Under the pieces are notes generated by a model, which worked only from the letters and a program-made list of their open reading frames with translations, did no database searches and was not told the DNA's origin. DNA of 64,000 nt from Nitrospira sp. (GTDB taxonomy: Bacteria; Nitrospirota; Nitrospiria; Nitrospirales; Nitrospiraceae). Where the stretch lies: assembly GCA_024998595.1 (NCBI GenBank), contig JACOEK010000002.1, positions 62,001 to 126,000 on the forward strand, in the 5' to 3' direction. Below, in pieces: positions 1-11,000 of this stretch (the first letter of the stretch is position 1; the number at the start of each line of letters is the position of its first letter). Made by a program: the position numbers and the translations under genes.

Positions 1-4
1 CCTG

Positions 5-484
5 TTGGAGTCAGGGACATTCCACTTCAGAACGCCCGAGGAAGCGAAAAACCTCGCGATGCTGCTCGCGCATGCCTATCCCGATGCCGACCGGGTAGTC
101 ACCGGCATCCTCGAACTGACCTTGAATGCGATCGAACACGGCAACCTCGACATCGGCTACAAGGAAAAATCACGACTGATCGAGGAAGATAAGCTGGAGG
201 AGGAAATCGCCCATCGGCTGAGCTCACCTCCCTACTCGTCCCGAGTCGCCACGGCAAAATTTTCCCGCATGCCGCACGGTCTGTCGTTACACATCACTGA
301 TCAAGGGAGCGGATTCGACTGGAAAAAATACATGGACTTTGACCCCGAGCGCGCCTTCGATACCCATGGACGCGGAATCGCCATGGCGAACAAGGTCAGT
401 TTCGACCGGATCGAGTACCGCGGGAACGGCAACCAGATAATTACGGTTCTTCATCTCGAGCAGGCAGCGGCCCTGGCTGTCTAG
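5..484 (+). CDS. ATP-binding protein, HATPase/anti-sigma-factor kinase-like (probably 5' truncated by window edge)
   Basis: ELTLNAIEHGNLDIGYKEK and DQGSGFDW...GRGIAMA match N-box and G1/G2 motifs of HATPase_c; the ORF begins at the window edge with a TTG. Confidence 0.75.
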   Translation: MESGTFHFRTPEEAKNLAMLLAHAYPDADRVVTGILELTLNAIEHGNLDIGYKEKSRLIEEDKLEEEIAHRLSSPPYSSRVATAKFSRMPHGLSLHITDQGSGFDWKKYMDFDPERAFDTHGRGIAMANKVSFDRIEYRGNGNQIITVLHLEQAAALAV

Positions 485-529
485 AACAGCCGCTTCCGCC
501 CCACGTCATCGCCGCGCTCTCACGACCAT

Positions 530-1936
530 CTAGCGAATCTCGACGCGTGACACGGCGTACCAGCGGTCCGTGCGTTTACCCTCAATCGCCAGTTCGACAA
601 CCGCAGACCGGGCATCCTCAGAAAGTATCGCCACATCCAGCGTATAGGAGCCGGGAGATACAGTCTCCGGCACCACTACCGTATCCTCCGCGCGGTGAGA
701 TGGTCCCGGCAGCCACTGCTTCAAGTCGACAGAGCTGACCCACTGCGCCACGACCTGATCCGTGCCGGAACGCAATCGATACGCCAGCGGCCAGGCATGA
801 TAGATAGGCGCCACCCCCTTATTGTCCCACCGTGATTGAATGACAAGCGGTTTGCCGGACCCGCTCGCGGCCGGATGGGTCAGCTCACGCAGAACAAACC
901 GGTAGCCGATTTTCTTCAGAAACTCATCGAACCGCGGCCGCCATGCAGCCGGCACCGGCTTCGATTTGGCATTCAACACCGAGACATGCCATTCCAGCCC
1001 CTTCTCCAGAATCCGGTCGAGATCGAACCCCCGCTCGTACCATTCATGGATATAGCCGCAGACTTCCATTTGCACAGGTCCGCGCTTCCACGCATCGGCG
1101 ATCGCCGGCTCCTCCAACACCGGAGCATAGGCATGTTCCATATGATTCCAGTCAGGACTGAAATAGCCGTAGTCCCCGAAACAATCCCCTCGCCAGCCGG
1201 CACCTCGCTGCGTCGCATACTTCAGTTGCCCGTTGTGCAACATGACGAGCGGCGTTCCGGCAAAATATTTCAGATACCAATCCGTAATCGCAAGCTGGTT
1301 GGTCTCACTCGGATAGAATGCTTTACATTGCGCCTCGACACCTTCGCAGCAGGCCGTATTCCATTCCCCCCAACAACCCACCGATCCGATATCCACATGA
1401 TCAATGTTGATTGATCGCCCATACCGTTCTCCGAAGGCGCGGATGAGCCGTTCATGGTAATCGAGAAAGACGGGGTTGTTATAGTCGGGGAAAATGCCAT
1501 CCGATTCCTTGACGCTGCCGACTCCCTTATCAAGCAGCCATTGCGGGGTACCGGTCTTATATTCGGAAACGATCCGGATGGCGAGCGTTTCTCCCTTGGC
1601 TTTCGCCTGCGCAATCACGCCGTCCACCAGCGCAAAATTGTATTGTCCCTCGGCCGGTTCTAGCTCCGCCCAGGGCCAGCGAAAATAAGCCACGGTGGTA
1701 TGCGGATATTCATCGGCCTTGGGAGGATGGCCGAAGCCGAAGTGAAAGTCGGCAAACCCCATCCCCGGATTGTCTAACACGTCGTCGATTTCCCGAGGCT
1801 GCACTGTCACGAGCTTCCCCGTAGAAGTGCGGTCTGACCCGCCGCTGGCAGGAGACGCACATGCAGCCAGGCTCAGCCCCATCATGACCAACAGCCCCCA
1901 TTTCCATTCCTCTCTCCGCATGCCTGCTCCTTTCAT
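530..1936 (-). CDS. DUF4832-type putative lipoprotein (glycoside-hydrolase-like fold)
   Basis: Lipobox-like LSLAACAS; NPGMGFADFHF, YFRWPWAELEPAEGQYNF and the C-terminal beta domain are typical of DUF4874/DUF4832 proteins. Confidence 0.65.
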   Translation of the reverse strand: MKGAGMRREEWKWGLLVMMGLSLAACASPASGGSDRTSTGKLVTVQPREIDDVLDNPGMGFADFHFGFGHPPKADEYPHTTVAYFRWPWAELEPAEGQYNFALVDGVIAQAKAKGETLAIRIVSEYKTGTPQWLLDKGVGSVKESDGIFPDYNNPVFLDYHERLIRAFGERYGRSINIDHVDIGSVGCWGEWNTACCEGVEAQCKAFYPSETNQLAITDWYLKYFAGTPLVMLHNGQLKYATQRGAGWRGDCFGDYGYFSPDWNHMEHAYAPVLEEPAIADAWKRGPVQMEVCGYIHEWYERGFDLDRILEKGLEWHVSVLNAKSKPVPAAWRPRFDEFLKKIGYRFVLRELTHPAASGSGKPLVIQSRWDNKGVAPIYHAWPLAYRLRSGTDQVVAQWVSSVDLKQWLPGPSHRAEDTVVVPETVSPGSYTLDVAILSEDARSAVVELAIEGKRTDRWYAVSRVEIR

Positions 1937-2062
1937 CGACCACGATCCCGCTTACCCTACACGACGGTACACCGCGTACCATACTCCACCGGAGGCAGCT
2001 GACTGTAGGGTCACACAGCAAAGTATGGTAGGGTACGCGGCCAGACACAAGGAAGACGAGAC

Positions 2063-2947
2063 ATGCCGAACTGGTTTTCAACCTCTTCCCCATCAGACTC
2101 CGTCGTCATTACCGGCGCCTCGTCCGGCATTGGGGCGGCCTGTGCCCTCGCGTTGGATACTCTCGGATACCGCGTCTTCGCCGGTGTCCGTCATCCCGCG
2201 GACGGCGAACGGCTGCAGCGGCAAGCCGGTCCGCGCCTCATGCCCATTCGTCTCGATGTGACCGATTCGGCTTCGATCGCAGCAGCCAGCCATACGGTCG
2301 CAGCCATGGTGGGAGATCGCGGGCTCGCAGGCCTGGTGAACAACGCCGGTATCGGCGTGGCAGGCCCCATCGAGCTGCTGCCTCTTGCCGACTGGCGACG
2401 TCAATTCGACGTGAATGTATTCGGCCTGATTGCCGTTACTCAGACCTTTCTGCCGTTGATCCGCCAGGGGCGAGGACGCATCATCAATATGGGCTCGATT
2501 GCCGGACGAGCTTCCATGCCCTTCATGGCCCCTTACGCCGCCTCCAAACATGCATTGGAAGCGATTACCGATGCCTTACGCCTCGAACTGCAACCGTGGG
2601 GTATCCGCGTGGCCCTCATCTCGCCCGGCGCCATTGCCACGCCTATTTGGGGAAAAACCAGAAAAGAAGTCGATACGTGGGATGCCACCTGGAGCCAGGA
2701 ACTCAAGAACATGTACAAGGAAGGCTTCACCCGCATCAAAGAGGCGGCTACGGCTGCGGGCGAACAGGCACAACCGGCGAATGTCGTGGCTCAAGCGGTG
2801 GCGCATGCCTTGCGGTCGCGCTGGCCGAACACGCGGTATCTCGTGGGCTCCGATGCTGCGATTCGTTCGTGGCTGGCGCTCCTCCTGCCGGATCGACTCA
2901 ACGATTGGATCATCACGCGAATCGTCAAGCTTCCCTCGCGCCGCTGA
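2063..2947 (+). CDS. SDR family oxidoreductase
   Basis: GASSGIGAACA Rossmann motif, NNAG, YAASKHA catalytic motif. Confidence 0.9.
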   Translation: MPNWFSTSSPSDSVVITGASSGIGAACALALDTLGYRVFAGVRHPADGERLQRQAGPRLMPIRLDVTDSASIAAASHTVAAMVGDRGLAGLVNNAGIGVAGPIELLPLADWRRQFDVNVFGLIAVTQTFLPLIRQGRGRIINMGSIAGRASMPFMAPYAASKHALEAITDALRLELQPWGIRVALISPGAIATPIWGKTRKEVDTWDATWSQELKNMYKEGFTRIKEAATAAGEQAQPANVVAQAVAHALRSRWPNTRYLVGSDAAIRSWLALLLPDRLNDWIITRIVKLPSRR

Positions 2948-2953
2948 CAAGCA

Positions 2954-3724
2954 TCAACGGCGGGCCGTCCGCACCATATCGATCACCTGACCCTGCCCGT
3001 CGAGAAAAATGTACACGGTCTCATTGGGATCCAGCTGTTCAATCGCGGGCTGCAAAAGGGGACGCACGGAAAATGATTGAATGTCATCGACCTTCATCCT
3101 CAGCCGCATGCGGCCGTCGCCGATCGTCACAAAGGCCCCTTCCACGCGGCGTTGTGGAGCAGGCAGTGCAGACCCGACGCCCAAGTCACGAGGCTTTCCC
3201 AGCGACAACACATCGACGAGCAGATACGCGCGATCGACCGCGAAATCGGCCGTTTCTCCGACTTCCAGCGCGGCGAGTTTATCCATCGCCACCGTTCGCG
3301 CGTAGAATCCCACATCACGCCCGGTATCGAGGCGAATCGTGACGCGTTCCTTTTGCGGATTAAACACCTTGCCCAACGATCCGCGAAAAACCTTCGTCGG
3401 CGGCGTGTCGGCCGGCCGCTGGTAGGCGACGATGTCATCATGGTCGTTGACCATGATCTCCACCGCTCCGCCCGCCTGCAACCCTCGGGCTTCGTCTCCC
3501 CCGGCTTCCAGCGACAAGTAACGGGGGCTGCGTTCCCCGGTATCAACTTCCACGCGATCACCGGTGATGCCGTGGATCGTCCCTTTCAAGAGCCTGGCGC
3601 TCGCGAGGATACCCGGCACCGGTTTCAATTCCTCGATGCTGAGTCCGGACATCAGCTTCGCCGAACTCCCGCACCCGGCCAAGCACAGCAGCATCATCAT
3701 ACCGATCCACACGGAATGCTTCAT
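2954..3724 (-). CDS. hypothetical lipoprotein
   Basis: ORF 2954..3832; the likely start is the internal Met of MKHSVWIGMMMLLCLAGCGSS (lipobox). Confidence 0.6.
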   Translation of the reverse strand: MKHSVWIGMMMLLCLAGCGSSAKLMSGLSIEELKPVPGILASARLLKGTIHGITGDRVEVDTGERSPRYLSLEAGGDEARGLQAGGAVEIMVNDHDDIVAYQRPADTPPTKVFRGSLGKVFNPQKERVTIRLDTGRDVGFYARTVAMDKLAALEVGETADFAVDRAYLLVDVLSLGKPRDLGVGSALPAPQRRVEGAFVTIGDGRMRLRMKVDDIQSFSVRPLLQPAIEQLDPNETVYIFLDGQGQVIDMVRTARR

Positions 3725-3904
3725 ACGTCTCGCTCTCATTCTGGTTCTGGGTATCACGCTAACCGATGATAAAACAAATCGCCGCCCGGAGGCGAGCAAG
3801 GCCAATACTTTGCAGACCCAAGGCCGATCCAATCATCCTGCTAGGCTTCCTGGAACAGGTATGCTAGAACCGCAGCTGCTGAGCCACCTTCATCACCGAC
3901 ATCG

Positions 3905-5104
3905 ATGCGTACCACGATTCCTTCTGTATTCCTGCGTTGTCTAATCGGCCTGGCCGTCTCACTGAACCTGGCAGGCTGTCTCTCGCCGCCGACGCTGACG
4001 CGCGCCGTCGTCTCGTATGACAGCGCCATCAACGATTCCATTTCCAAGCAGCTACTGCTGAATATTGCACGCGCCCATCACCATCAGCCGGTCCACTTTA
4101 CAGGCGTATCAAACGTCGCCGCCACCTTCGATTTTCGCATCAACGCGGGAGCGACCCCCACACTGACCGGCGAGGCCGGGAAGACCCTGCTCCCGATCTT
4201 CGGCGGCAGCGTGGCCGAAAATCCCACCATCAGCATTGCCCCGATTGACGGGGAAGAGTTCACCAGACGCCTGTTGACGCCGTTTCAAGAAACCAAATTC
4301 ACGCTCCTGCTGCGGCAAGGCGGGGATATCGATCTCCTGCTCCGTCTAATGGCGAAAGAGTTACGCGTGAATGATCATGGCGAAGATATCGCCTACCGTA
4401 ACAACCCGACCGACAAACCGGGCTATGAGATGTTCCGCAAGGTGGTGCTGCATATTTCCGCGATTCAGGATGCCAATCGCCTCTATGCGGAATCGATGCT
4501 ATTCGAACGCACCTGGACGATTCCGGCCGAATCCGTGACGGCAGAGGGGTTCAAAGCGCTGGAGCAGGACTATCTGGTCGCCTACGATCCTCAGCAGAAA
4601 ACCTACCGGCTCCGTAAACCGGTGTCCGGAAGAATTCTCATCACGAACTACGACCCGAACACCCTCCCACCCGAAGAACGTGTCAGGCTACATGAGGAAG
4701 CGGAACGACGCCCCATGAACGATGTCTCGTTCGACATTCGGCCGGGACACTATGGAGGAGAGTGGCCGTTGAAAGGCGAGTTCCGACTACGCAGCTTTAA
4801 TACCATGCTCAATTTTTTGGCACAGTCCGTGGAAGAAGAACCGGAATATGCCGTCGAGAAAGACAGCCGCACGCCGTCCTTTATGGACAATCCGGTCAGG
4901 ACCATGGATCTCCTCGTGCAAGATTCCTCCCCGTCCGAATCAGACTTGACCGTGCAGTCTCATGGTAAGTATTACGCCGTCAATGTCACGGGCCCCCTCG
5001 CACGATGGAATCGTGAAGCCTTCAAACTCCTGTACCAGCTCTTCCAGATGACCGTCACAGAAGTGTCGCGTAGCGGCGTGCCCAGCATCACCATTGCGAA
5101 ATAA
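3905..5104 (+). CDS. hypothetical lipoprotein
   Basis: 399-aa ORF with signal peptide and lipobox LNLAGCLS. Confidence 0.7.
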   Translation: MRTTIPSVFLRCLIGLAVSLNLAGCLSPPTLTRAVVSYDSAINDSISKQLLLNIARAHHHQPVHFTGVSNVAATFDFRINAGATPTLTGEAGKTLLPIFGGSVAENPTISIAPIDGEEFTRRLLTPFQETKFTLLLRQGGDIDLLLRLMAKELRVNDHGEDIAYRNNPTDKPGYEMFRKVVLHISAIQDANRLYAESMLFERTWTIPAESVTAEGFKALEQDYLVAYDPQQKTYRLRKPVSGRILITNYDPNTLPPEERVRLHEEAERRPMNDVSFDIRPGHYGGEWPLKGEFRLRSFNTMLNFLAQSVEEEPEYAVEKDSRTPSFMDNPVRTMDLLVQDSSPSESDLTVQSHGKYYAVNVTGPLARWNREAFKLLYQLFQMTVTEVSRSGVPSITIAK

Positions 5105-5255
5105 CCTCCGTCCTCAGTACAGCGTTTAATTATTAAAACGCGCACAGACTTGAAACTGTCCAACCCTCTCGATTAGGGTGAGGCCTGGTCCAACTGATGC
5201 CAGCACATCGCCTCGACTGCGAGCCGCCGGCCCGTCTGAATTCCGGTTTACACCC

Positions 5256-6281
5256 ATGCACCGTGATTATCCTTCAAGTCTCCTGCTCTGGCAGCGGGCG
5301 CTGCTTCTCCTTAGTCTGTGGATCGCCACGCCCGCCTCTGCCGATGAAGTCTATTTACTGAACGGCGACCGGCTCACCGGCACAATCGTCAAGATGGAAG
5401 AAAATATCCTGACGATCCAAACGGACTACGGCGGGGAGATCAAGGTCGATTGGAAAAAGGTCCAGCGTCTCACAGCGACAAGTCCACTCAAGGTCTTAGT
5501 TCCGGGAGAATCGCATGATGCCCTGCGGGACTTTGTCTACGGCACCCAGGGCCAACGAGAAATTACGGAGGCCGGCCCGGACAGTGCCACGCTGCTGTCG
5601 GACATCACCGCCATCAATCTCGAACCCATCCGCCTGACAGGCACCGTGTCGGTGGGCGGGAACAACACGTCCGGCAACAGCAGTACCAAAGCGTTCAATG
5701 GGGCGACCCGCCTGACGCTGTATGCACACCGGCAGCGATTGTTGCTCGAAGGAAAATACAACTACGGGCAGGCGAACGACCAAGTGACCGCGCGAAATTC
5801 TCTCGCGAGTTTGAAACACAATTATTTTATCAGCAAGCAGGTCTTCATCGAAACGTTCGGCATGCTGGAAAAAGACACGCTGCAGGCCTTGCAACTTCGG
5901 TCCACGATCGGAAGCGGCTTGGGTTATCAGTTCTATGAAACCCCCACCACTACCCTCTCCTTATCGGCCGGTATCGCCCATGTGAACGAACATTTTACCA
6001 ACAGCCCGAATACAGAGACGCCATCGGGACGCTGGAGCCTCCGATGGGAACAGTCCATCTGGCCGGATCGCGTCAAATTTTTCCATCGCCATGAAGGGTT
6101 CTGGGACATCAACGCCGGGAACGCCTTCCGGTTCAACGCCGATCAGGGCCTCCGGATCACGGTCTATAAGAACCTCTTTTTCAATGTCGAGTATGATCTC
6201 CGGCTCAACACGCAGCCGGCGCCGGGACGCAAAAAAACCGACGAAGCGATGATTTTCGGCGTCGGGTACGAATTCCGCTGA
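5256..6281 (+). CDS. DUF481 (YdiY-like) outer-membrane protein
   Basis: DEVYLLNGDRLTGTIVKMEENILTIQTDYGGEIKVDW repeat domain followed by a DUF481-like beta-barrel. Confidence 0.8.
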   Translation: MHRDYPSSLLLWQRALLLLSLWIATPASADEVYLLNGDRLTGTIVKMEENILTIQTDYGGEIKVDWKKVQRLTATSPLKVLVPGESHDALRDFVYGTQGQREITEAGPDSATLLSDITAINLEPIRLTGTVSVGGNNTSGNSSTKAFNGATRLTLYAHRQRLLLEGKYNYGQANDQVTARNSLASLKHNYFISKQVFIETFGMLEKDTLQALQLRSTIGSGLGYQFYETPTTTLSLSAGIAHVNEHFTNSPNTETPSGRWSLRWEQSIWPDRVKFFHRHEGFWDINAGNAFRFNADQGLRITVYKNLFFNVEYDLRLNTQPAPGRKKTDEAMIFGVGYEFR

Positions 6282-6293
6282 GCACAACCTCGC

Positions 6294-7586
6294 CTAGCGG
6301 TCGCTTCCCGCACCGAGACTCGCTGCCGCCGCACGGCCAGCCACTCGTCCGGTTGCCCAGGCCCATTGAAAATTGAACCCCCCGATGCGGCCGTCACAAT
6401 CGAGCACCTCTCCAACGAGATACAGGCCGGGCACTAGCTTCGATTCCATCGTGCGGAAATTGACCTCTTCCAATGGAATCCCGCCGGCTGTCACTTCCGC
6501 GAAATTCCATCCGCGATCGCGTACAACGGGAAAACGAAACCGGGTGAGGGCCGTCATCAGCCGATCACGAACAGCGCGCGGAACCTGCGCGCAGGCCTGC
6601 TGTGGATCACCCCCGGCATGACGACAAAGGGCCTCGGCAGATCGCTCAGGCAACAACTCCGCAAGCAGCTTCAGCAGCGACCGACGAGGGTTTTGGGCTA
6701 CCTGCGAGAGAAACCATTCCCGCGACTGTTCCGCATTTCGACCGGGGAGGAAGTTTCCGTAGAGCTCCGCCGTTTCACCGCGCGCCCTGGCCAGACACCA
6801 GAATCGACTGGCATCCATCACCACCGGCCCGCTGATTCCGAAATGCGTCCAGAGCAGACTGCCTGTCCGCCGATCGACCGGCCGCCCTTCCACCATGGTC
6901 TGAATCTCTACCTCGTGCGACAGGCCTGAGAGTTCCGCGTGAAAACAATGCTCATCCAGCATCAACGCCACCAATGCCGGAACGGTCGGCGTCACGTGGT
7001 GTCCCAGATGCCGCGCGAGTCCGTACCCTGATCCGTCGCTTCCGGTGCGCGGCAAGGACTGCCCGCCGGTGGCCAGGATCACGCGACGCGCAGGCGTCTC
7101 GCCATGCTGATGACGAATCACGAACTCAGCGGGCCCTTGCGCACCGGCCTGTTCCGATGCGTTCCTGCGCTCGATGCCAGAGACGCGATGCCCCGGACGA
7201 AGCACCACGCCCAGTTCACGACTACGCGCCGTGAGCGCGTCGAGCACCGACCTGGCCTTATCGGTCACCGGAAACAGCTTGCCGGTCTCCTCGCGCTTCA
7301 GTTCGACTCCGAGCGATGCAAACCATGCCACGGTGTTCTGCACCGGAAAAGCCGCAAGCACATTGCGTACGAGGTGTCGGGTGCCGAAAAAATCCTCAGG
7401 CCTGACGACATCGTGCGTGACATTGCAGCGGCCTCCGCCCGACACCAGAATTTTTGCTCCAATGCTCGTGGCCCCGTCCAACAATTCAACCGTACAGTCT
7501 GGATTGTGCTCTGCCGCAAAAATACCGGCCGCCAACCCGGCCGCCCCCGCCCCGATCACACAGATATCCGCCACTGGCTCTCCCAT
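6294..7586 (-). CDS. NAD(P)/FAD-dependent oxidoreductase, HI0933/YhiN family
   Basis: ADICVIGAGAAGLAAGIFAA, GAKILVSGGGRCNVTH, GGFNFQWAWATGRVAG. Confidence 0.9.
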   Translation of the reverse strand: MGEPVADICVIGAGAAGLAAGIFAAEHNPDCTVELLDGATSIGAKILVSGGGRCNVTHDVVRPEDFFGTRHLVRNVLAAFPVQNTVAWFASLGVELKREETGKLFPVTDKARSVLDALTARSRELGVVLRPGHRVSGIERRNASEQAGAQGPAEFVIRHQHGETPARRVILATGGQSLPRTGSDGSGYGLARHLGHHVTPTVPALVALMLDEHCFHAELSGLSHEVEIQTMVEGRPVDRRTGSLLWTHFGISGPVVMDASRFWCLARARGETAELYGNFLPGRNAEQSREWFLSQVAQNPRRSLLKLLAELLPERSAEALCRHAGGDPQQACAQVPRAVRDRLMTALTRFRFPVVRDRGWNFAEVTAGGIPLEEVNFRTMESKLVPGLYLVGEVLDCDGRIGGFNFQWAWATGRVAGRAAAASLGAGSDR

Positions 7587-7739
7587 GTCACCTCATGACG
7601 ACCTGTTGATTCTTGCCGCCGCATGATGCCCGTTGCGAACACCGCGCGCAATCGCAAAACTCGGCATGGAAACCGGACCCCTCACTATGCCAAGATCTTC
7701 GAACGACGTTCAGGAACACGTCGCTGCCCGCGAGATCCC

Positions 7740-8057
7740 ATGCGCCCAAACCACCGGTTGCTCCTCCCAATGCTTGTGTTGTGCCTCACCACCGGATGCC
7801 TGCTACCGGCCTCTTCCAACGTGCCGGACAGTCCAAAAGATCCGGTGATTTCCACGAATGTCGAAGCGAAGTTCGCCGAGGATCAGCATGGCGGATTGTC
7901 CGGCATTCTCGTGACCACGGAAGAAGGCACGGTGACGCTGACCGGCACGGTGCAGAGGGCCGAACGGAAGGCAAGAGCAGCTGAATTGGCGCGGCAGGTG
8001 AAAGGAGTGAGGCGCGTGAAGAACGATCTGGAGATTCGCGCCGATCCTGCGCCGTGA
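7740..8057 (+). CDS. BON domain-containing lipoprotein
   Basis: Signal peptide plus LTTGCLLP lipobox; EGTVTLTGTVQRAERKARAAELARQVKGVRRVKNDLEI. Confidence 0.8.
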   Translation: MRPNHRLLLPMLVLCLTTGCLLPASSNVPDSPKDPVISTNVEAKFAEDQHGGLSGILVTTEEGTVTLTGTVQRAERKARAAELARQVKGVRRVKNDLEIRADPAP

Positions 8058-11000
8058 TCAGAAATCTTCCTCCTCCCCTCCGGTCATGCTTTCTTCCACA
8101 ATCGAGAAGGCTTTTTGCGGCAAGGTGATGGCATTGACCAGAATATCAAAGGCCAACTGGGCCGTTCCCTTCACACCCGTCATCAGCGATTCCGCGGGGA
8201 GATAGCGCAACTGCGGTTTCTTCGCTGATCCCTTCAGTTCGAACACGGCGGTATCAAACCCCTGGCGATCCCCTGAGAGGAGGTGCCCGAACAGAGGAAT
8301 GCGTTTTAAGATCGCCGAGTAGGATCCGAGCGGACTCGTCGCCAACACCATGTCGAATTCATCCGCCTGGATGTCATATCGCCCCGTTCCGCTGATCTTG
8401 AGTACGGGACTGTCGAGCAGGAATTCCTTGGCGTGGACCACGCCGTTGTTGACAGTCCCCACCAGCTTGAGCCGATCGAACGGCATGCCGTCTCTATCGA
8501 GATTCACTTGGCCCTGCAACACAGCCGGCAGGTTCAACACCGACAGCAGGGTAGACAGGACCGGGATTTGATACATTCGCCCCTCCTGGACCAGGATTTG
8601 AATCGGCTGACGACTGGTCAGTGCAGTCGGCAGAAGCACCCCTCGCTCAAATTCCGCCTGGACTTTCCCCGACGTGGTCAGCCACCCGGAGAGAAGAGGC
8701 TTCTCGTGGAACAATGATGATAGACGCTCGACCGAAACGCCGCTGGCGCGAAAGGCACTGCGAGCCTGTTCCATCTGTCCGTTCTTCGTGCGAATCTTCG
8801 CCTGCCCCGCGAGCTGCCCCTCATTCGTGTCCCCGCTGATCCGCTCGACCGCCAGGAGTCCATGCTCCCAGGTGATTTTGGTAGAGAGGTCAGTGAGTAG
8901 AAACTTCTTGTAAAAGACATGATCAGCAAACAGGAACGCGTTCAGCGTGGCATCCGGCCAGAAGTGGTCTGAAGATCGTTGACGGGCCGCCCGCGGCTTG
9001 CGCGGCTGAGAACCACCGAAGGCGGCGAGATCGATTTGAGACGACTCCACGACAAGGCGGGCCCTCGGGTGATCGGCCCAGTGCGTGATCGAGCCGGAGA
9101 TCCGCAGATCGCTCGCGCCCACGTGAAACGCCATGCGCGGAATATGAATCCGGTCTTGATCGAAACGCAGCGTCACAAACGCGTCTCGAATCGGTTCGTC
9201 GAAGTCTTCTATCTTGATCGTGCCCTCATCGAATCTGACCTCGCCGGATGCGCGCCAGGATGCACGATCTTTCATCCGGCCTTCTACATCGAGGGTGGCG
9301 TCCAATGTTCCGGCCCGAACGGGTCCCAGGACGATGCCTTTCGGAAGTCTGCCGACGGCAATCCGGCCAGACGACACATGCACAGAAAACTCCCTCTCTC
9401 CATCCAACTCGATGGCCCCGGATCCGGTAATCGTGACCGGAGGAACCCCGATGCCGACATGCCGGACCACCAGACGGTTGCCTTGAGAGAGCTGCCCTTC
9501 GAAATCAATCGCGGCGGGAGCCTGCGGCGGCTTGGTGAACCAGTTCTGCAGACGGAATCCGGCCTGCGCGAGATCGATCCTGCCTTTGATTCGGGGGGCT
9601 CCGATCAAACCCGTCACAGCTGCGCGCAGTCGAATGGTGCCGTTCATGTCCTGAATGAATGCTTCATCGCCCTGCTGCACCCACCAGGATTGCACCTCCG
9701 ACGCATCCGTACTCATCGCCAACGTTACATTGGAGTAGGCTTTGCCGTCCGCCATCGTCACGGAACCATGAGCCTGAAATGCAGCCGGCCCCAGCCACCC
9801 GTCAACATGCTCGATCGCCACCAAGGTGGGCGTGGCGGTCACGTGCGCCTCCACCTGCCGTGCCGGCACCGGCCATAGGGCACTACGCCCCCCGCCTCGC
9901 TGCAGCCGGAGATCGGCATCAACCAGTGCGAGCGGTTGCCCGCTGAGCGGTCGTCCCATCACATGGGCGATCATCTCGACATCCCCGGTTGGTTGCTCAA
10001 GCTCAGTCACCACGTCTCGCAACAGCGGAAAGTCATCCAGACGGCGCACCGTTTCCACCAACCCGGCGACCGGTGCCGTCCCTCTGATTCTGACATCGAC
10101 ATGCGGATCGGTTGCCCACTGTGTGATCAACAAATCCTGCCCCATCAGTCGAATGGGACCGCACTGCGCACGCACCTCGGTCAGACGCAGCTGATCGGCA
10201 TCGTACGCCATACTCACGGACAGCGCTTCAACAGGAGGGTACTGCGGACCGAGTGTGAAGCGCCCGTTGCGAACCGTCAGCAAGCCATTCATGCGCGGCC
10301 GGGCCCCCGGGGTGATTTCACCGGCCATCGACAAGGATTGCAGCGTGATCAGTCCTTCCACAGCATGATCCGCGAACTGCCCCCGCAGTTGCTTCGATAT
10401 CCAGGCGGAAGGCAGTTCACTTAACAGGCGCGCGGTAGTCACCGGGGACGCGGACAGGGTGGATGAAAATCGTGCCTGTGCCGTCCCGATGCCGAGAACC
10501 GCCCCGGCCCCTTGCAAGGAAACATCCGCGAGCTCGGCTCTCACCTCGTCGGCCATCAGATCAAACCCCGCCGCCCCAGGCATCCACCGCAAGTGCGCCG
10601 TGAATTGAGCCGGTTGAGAAAAACCATCGGAGATCCGGCCGTCGCCGATCCAGTACGACAACAGATGACGCACGTTAAGCTGGTGGAGCCGCAGATCTCC
10701 TTCTGCCTGCATCTCTCCCCCTTCGTCGTTGTGCGTGATCGAACCTTCCCACAGGAACGCCGCGCGCCCGCCTTCCTGCGGGATCTCCCCCGAGAGATGT
10801 AGCCTCGCACGGCGGCCCATCATTTCACTCGATAACGCGCCCTGCGTCACGGTGATCTGCAGAGGAGCGGACGCAGAAGCGGATTCTTCGACGAGGGTCA
10901 CCGTGCCTTGAACCAGTAACAGATTCCGGACGACCTGCAACAACGCGATCGACCGGGTCGAATCAGAAGAAGAGGCGGAAGAATTTTCTTTGCCCAGAGA

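Noticed and set aside
836-1414. 192-aa plus-strand ORF
   Set aside because: Antisense to the DUF4832 gene; no start-site or domain support.
3077-3769. 230-aa plus-strand ORF
   Set aside because: Antisense to the signal-peptide lipoprotein gene; composition typical of shadow ORFs.
8979-9878. 299-aa ORF antisense to the AsmA-like gene
   Set aside because: Shadow ORF on the opposite strand of a long coding sequence in GC-rich DNA; Arg/His/Pro-rich composition and no recognisable motif.
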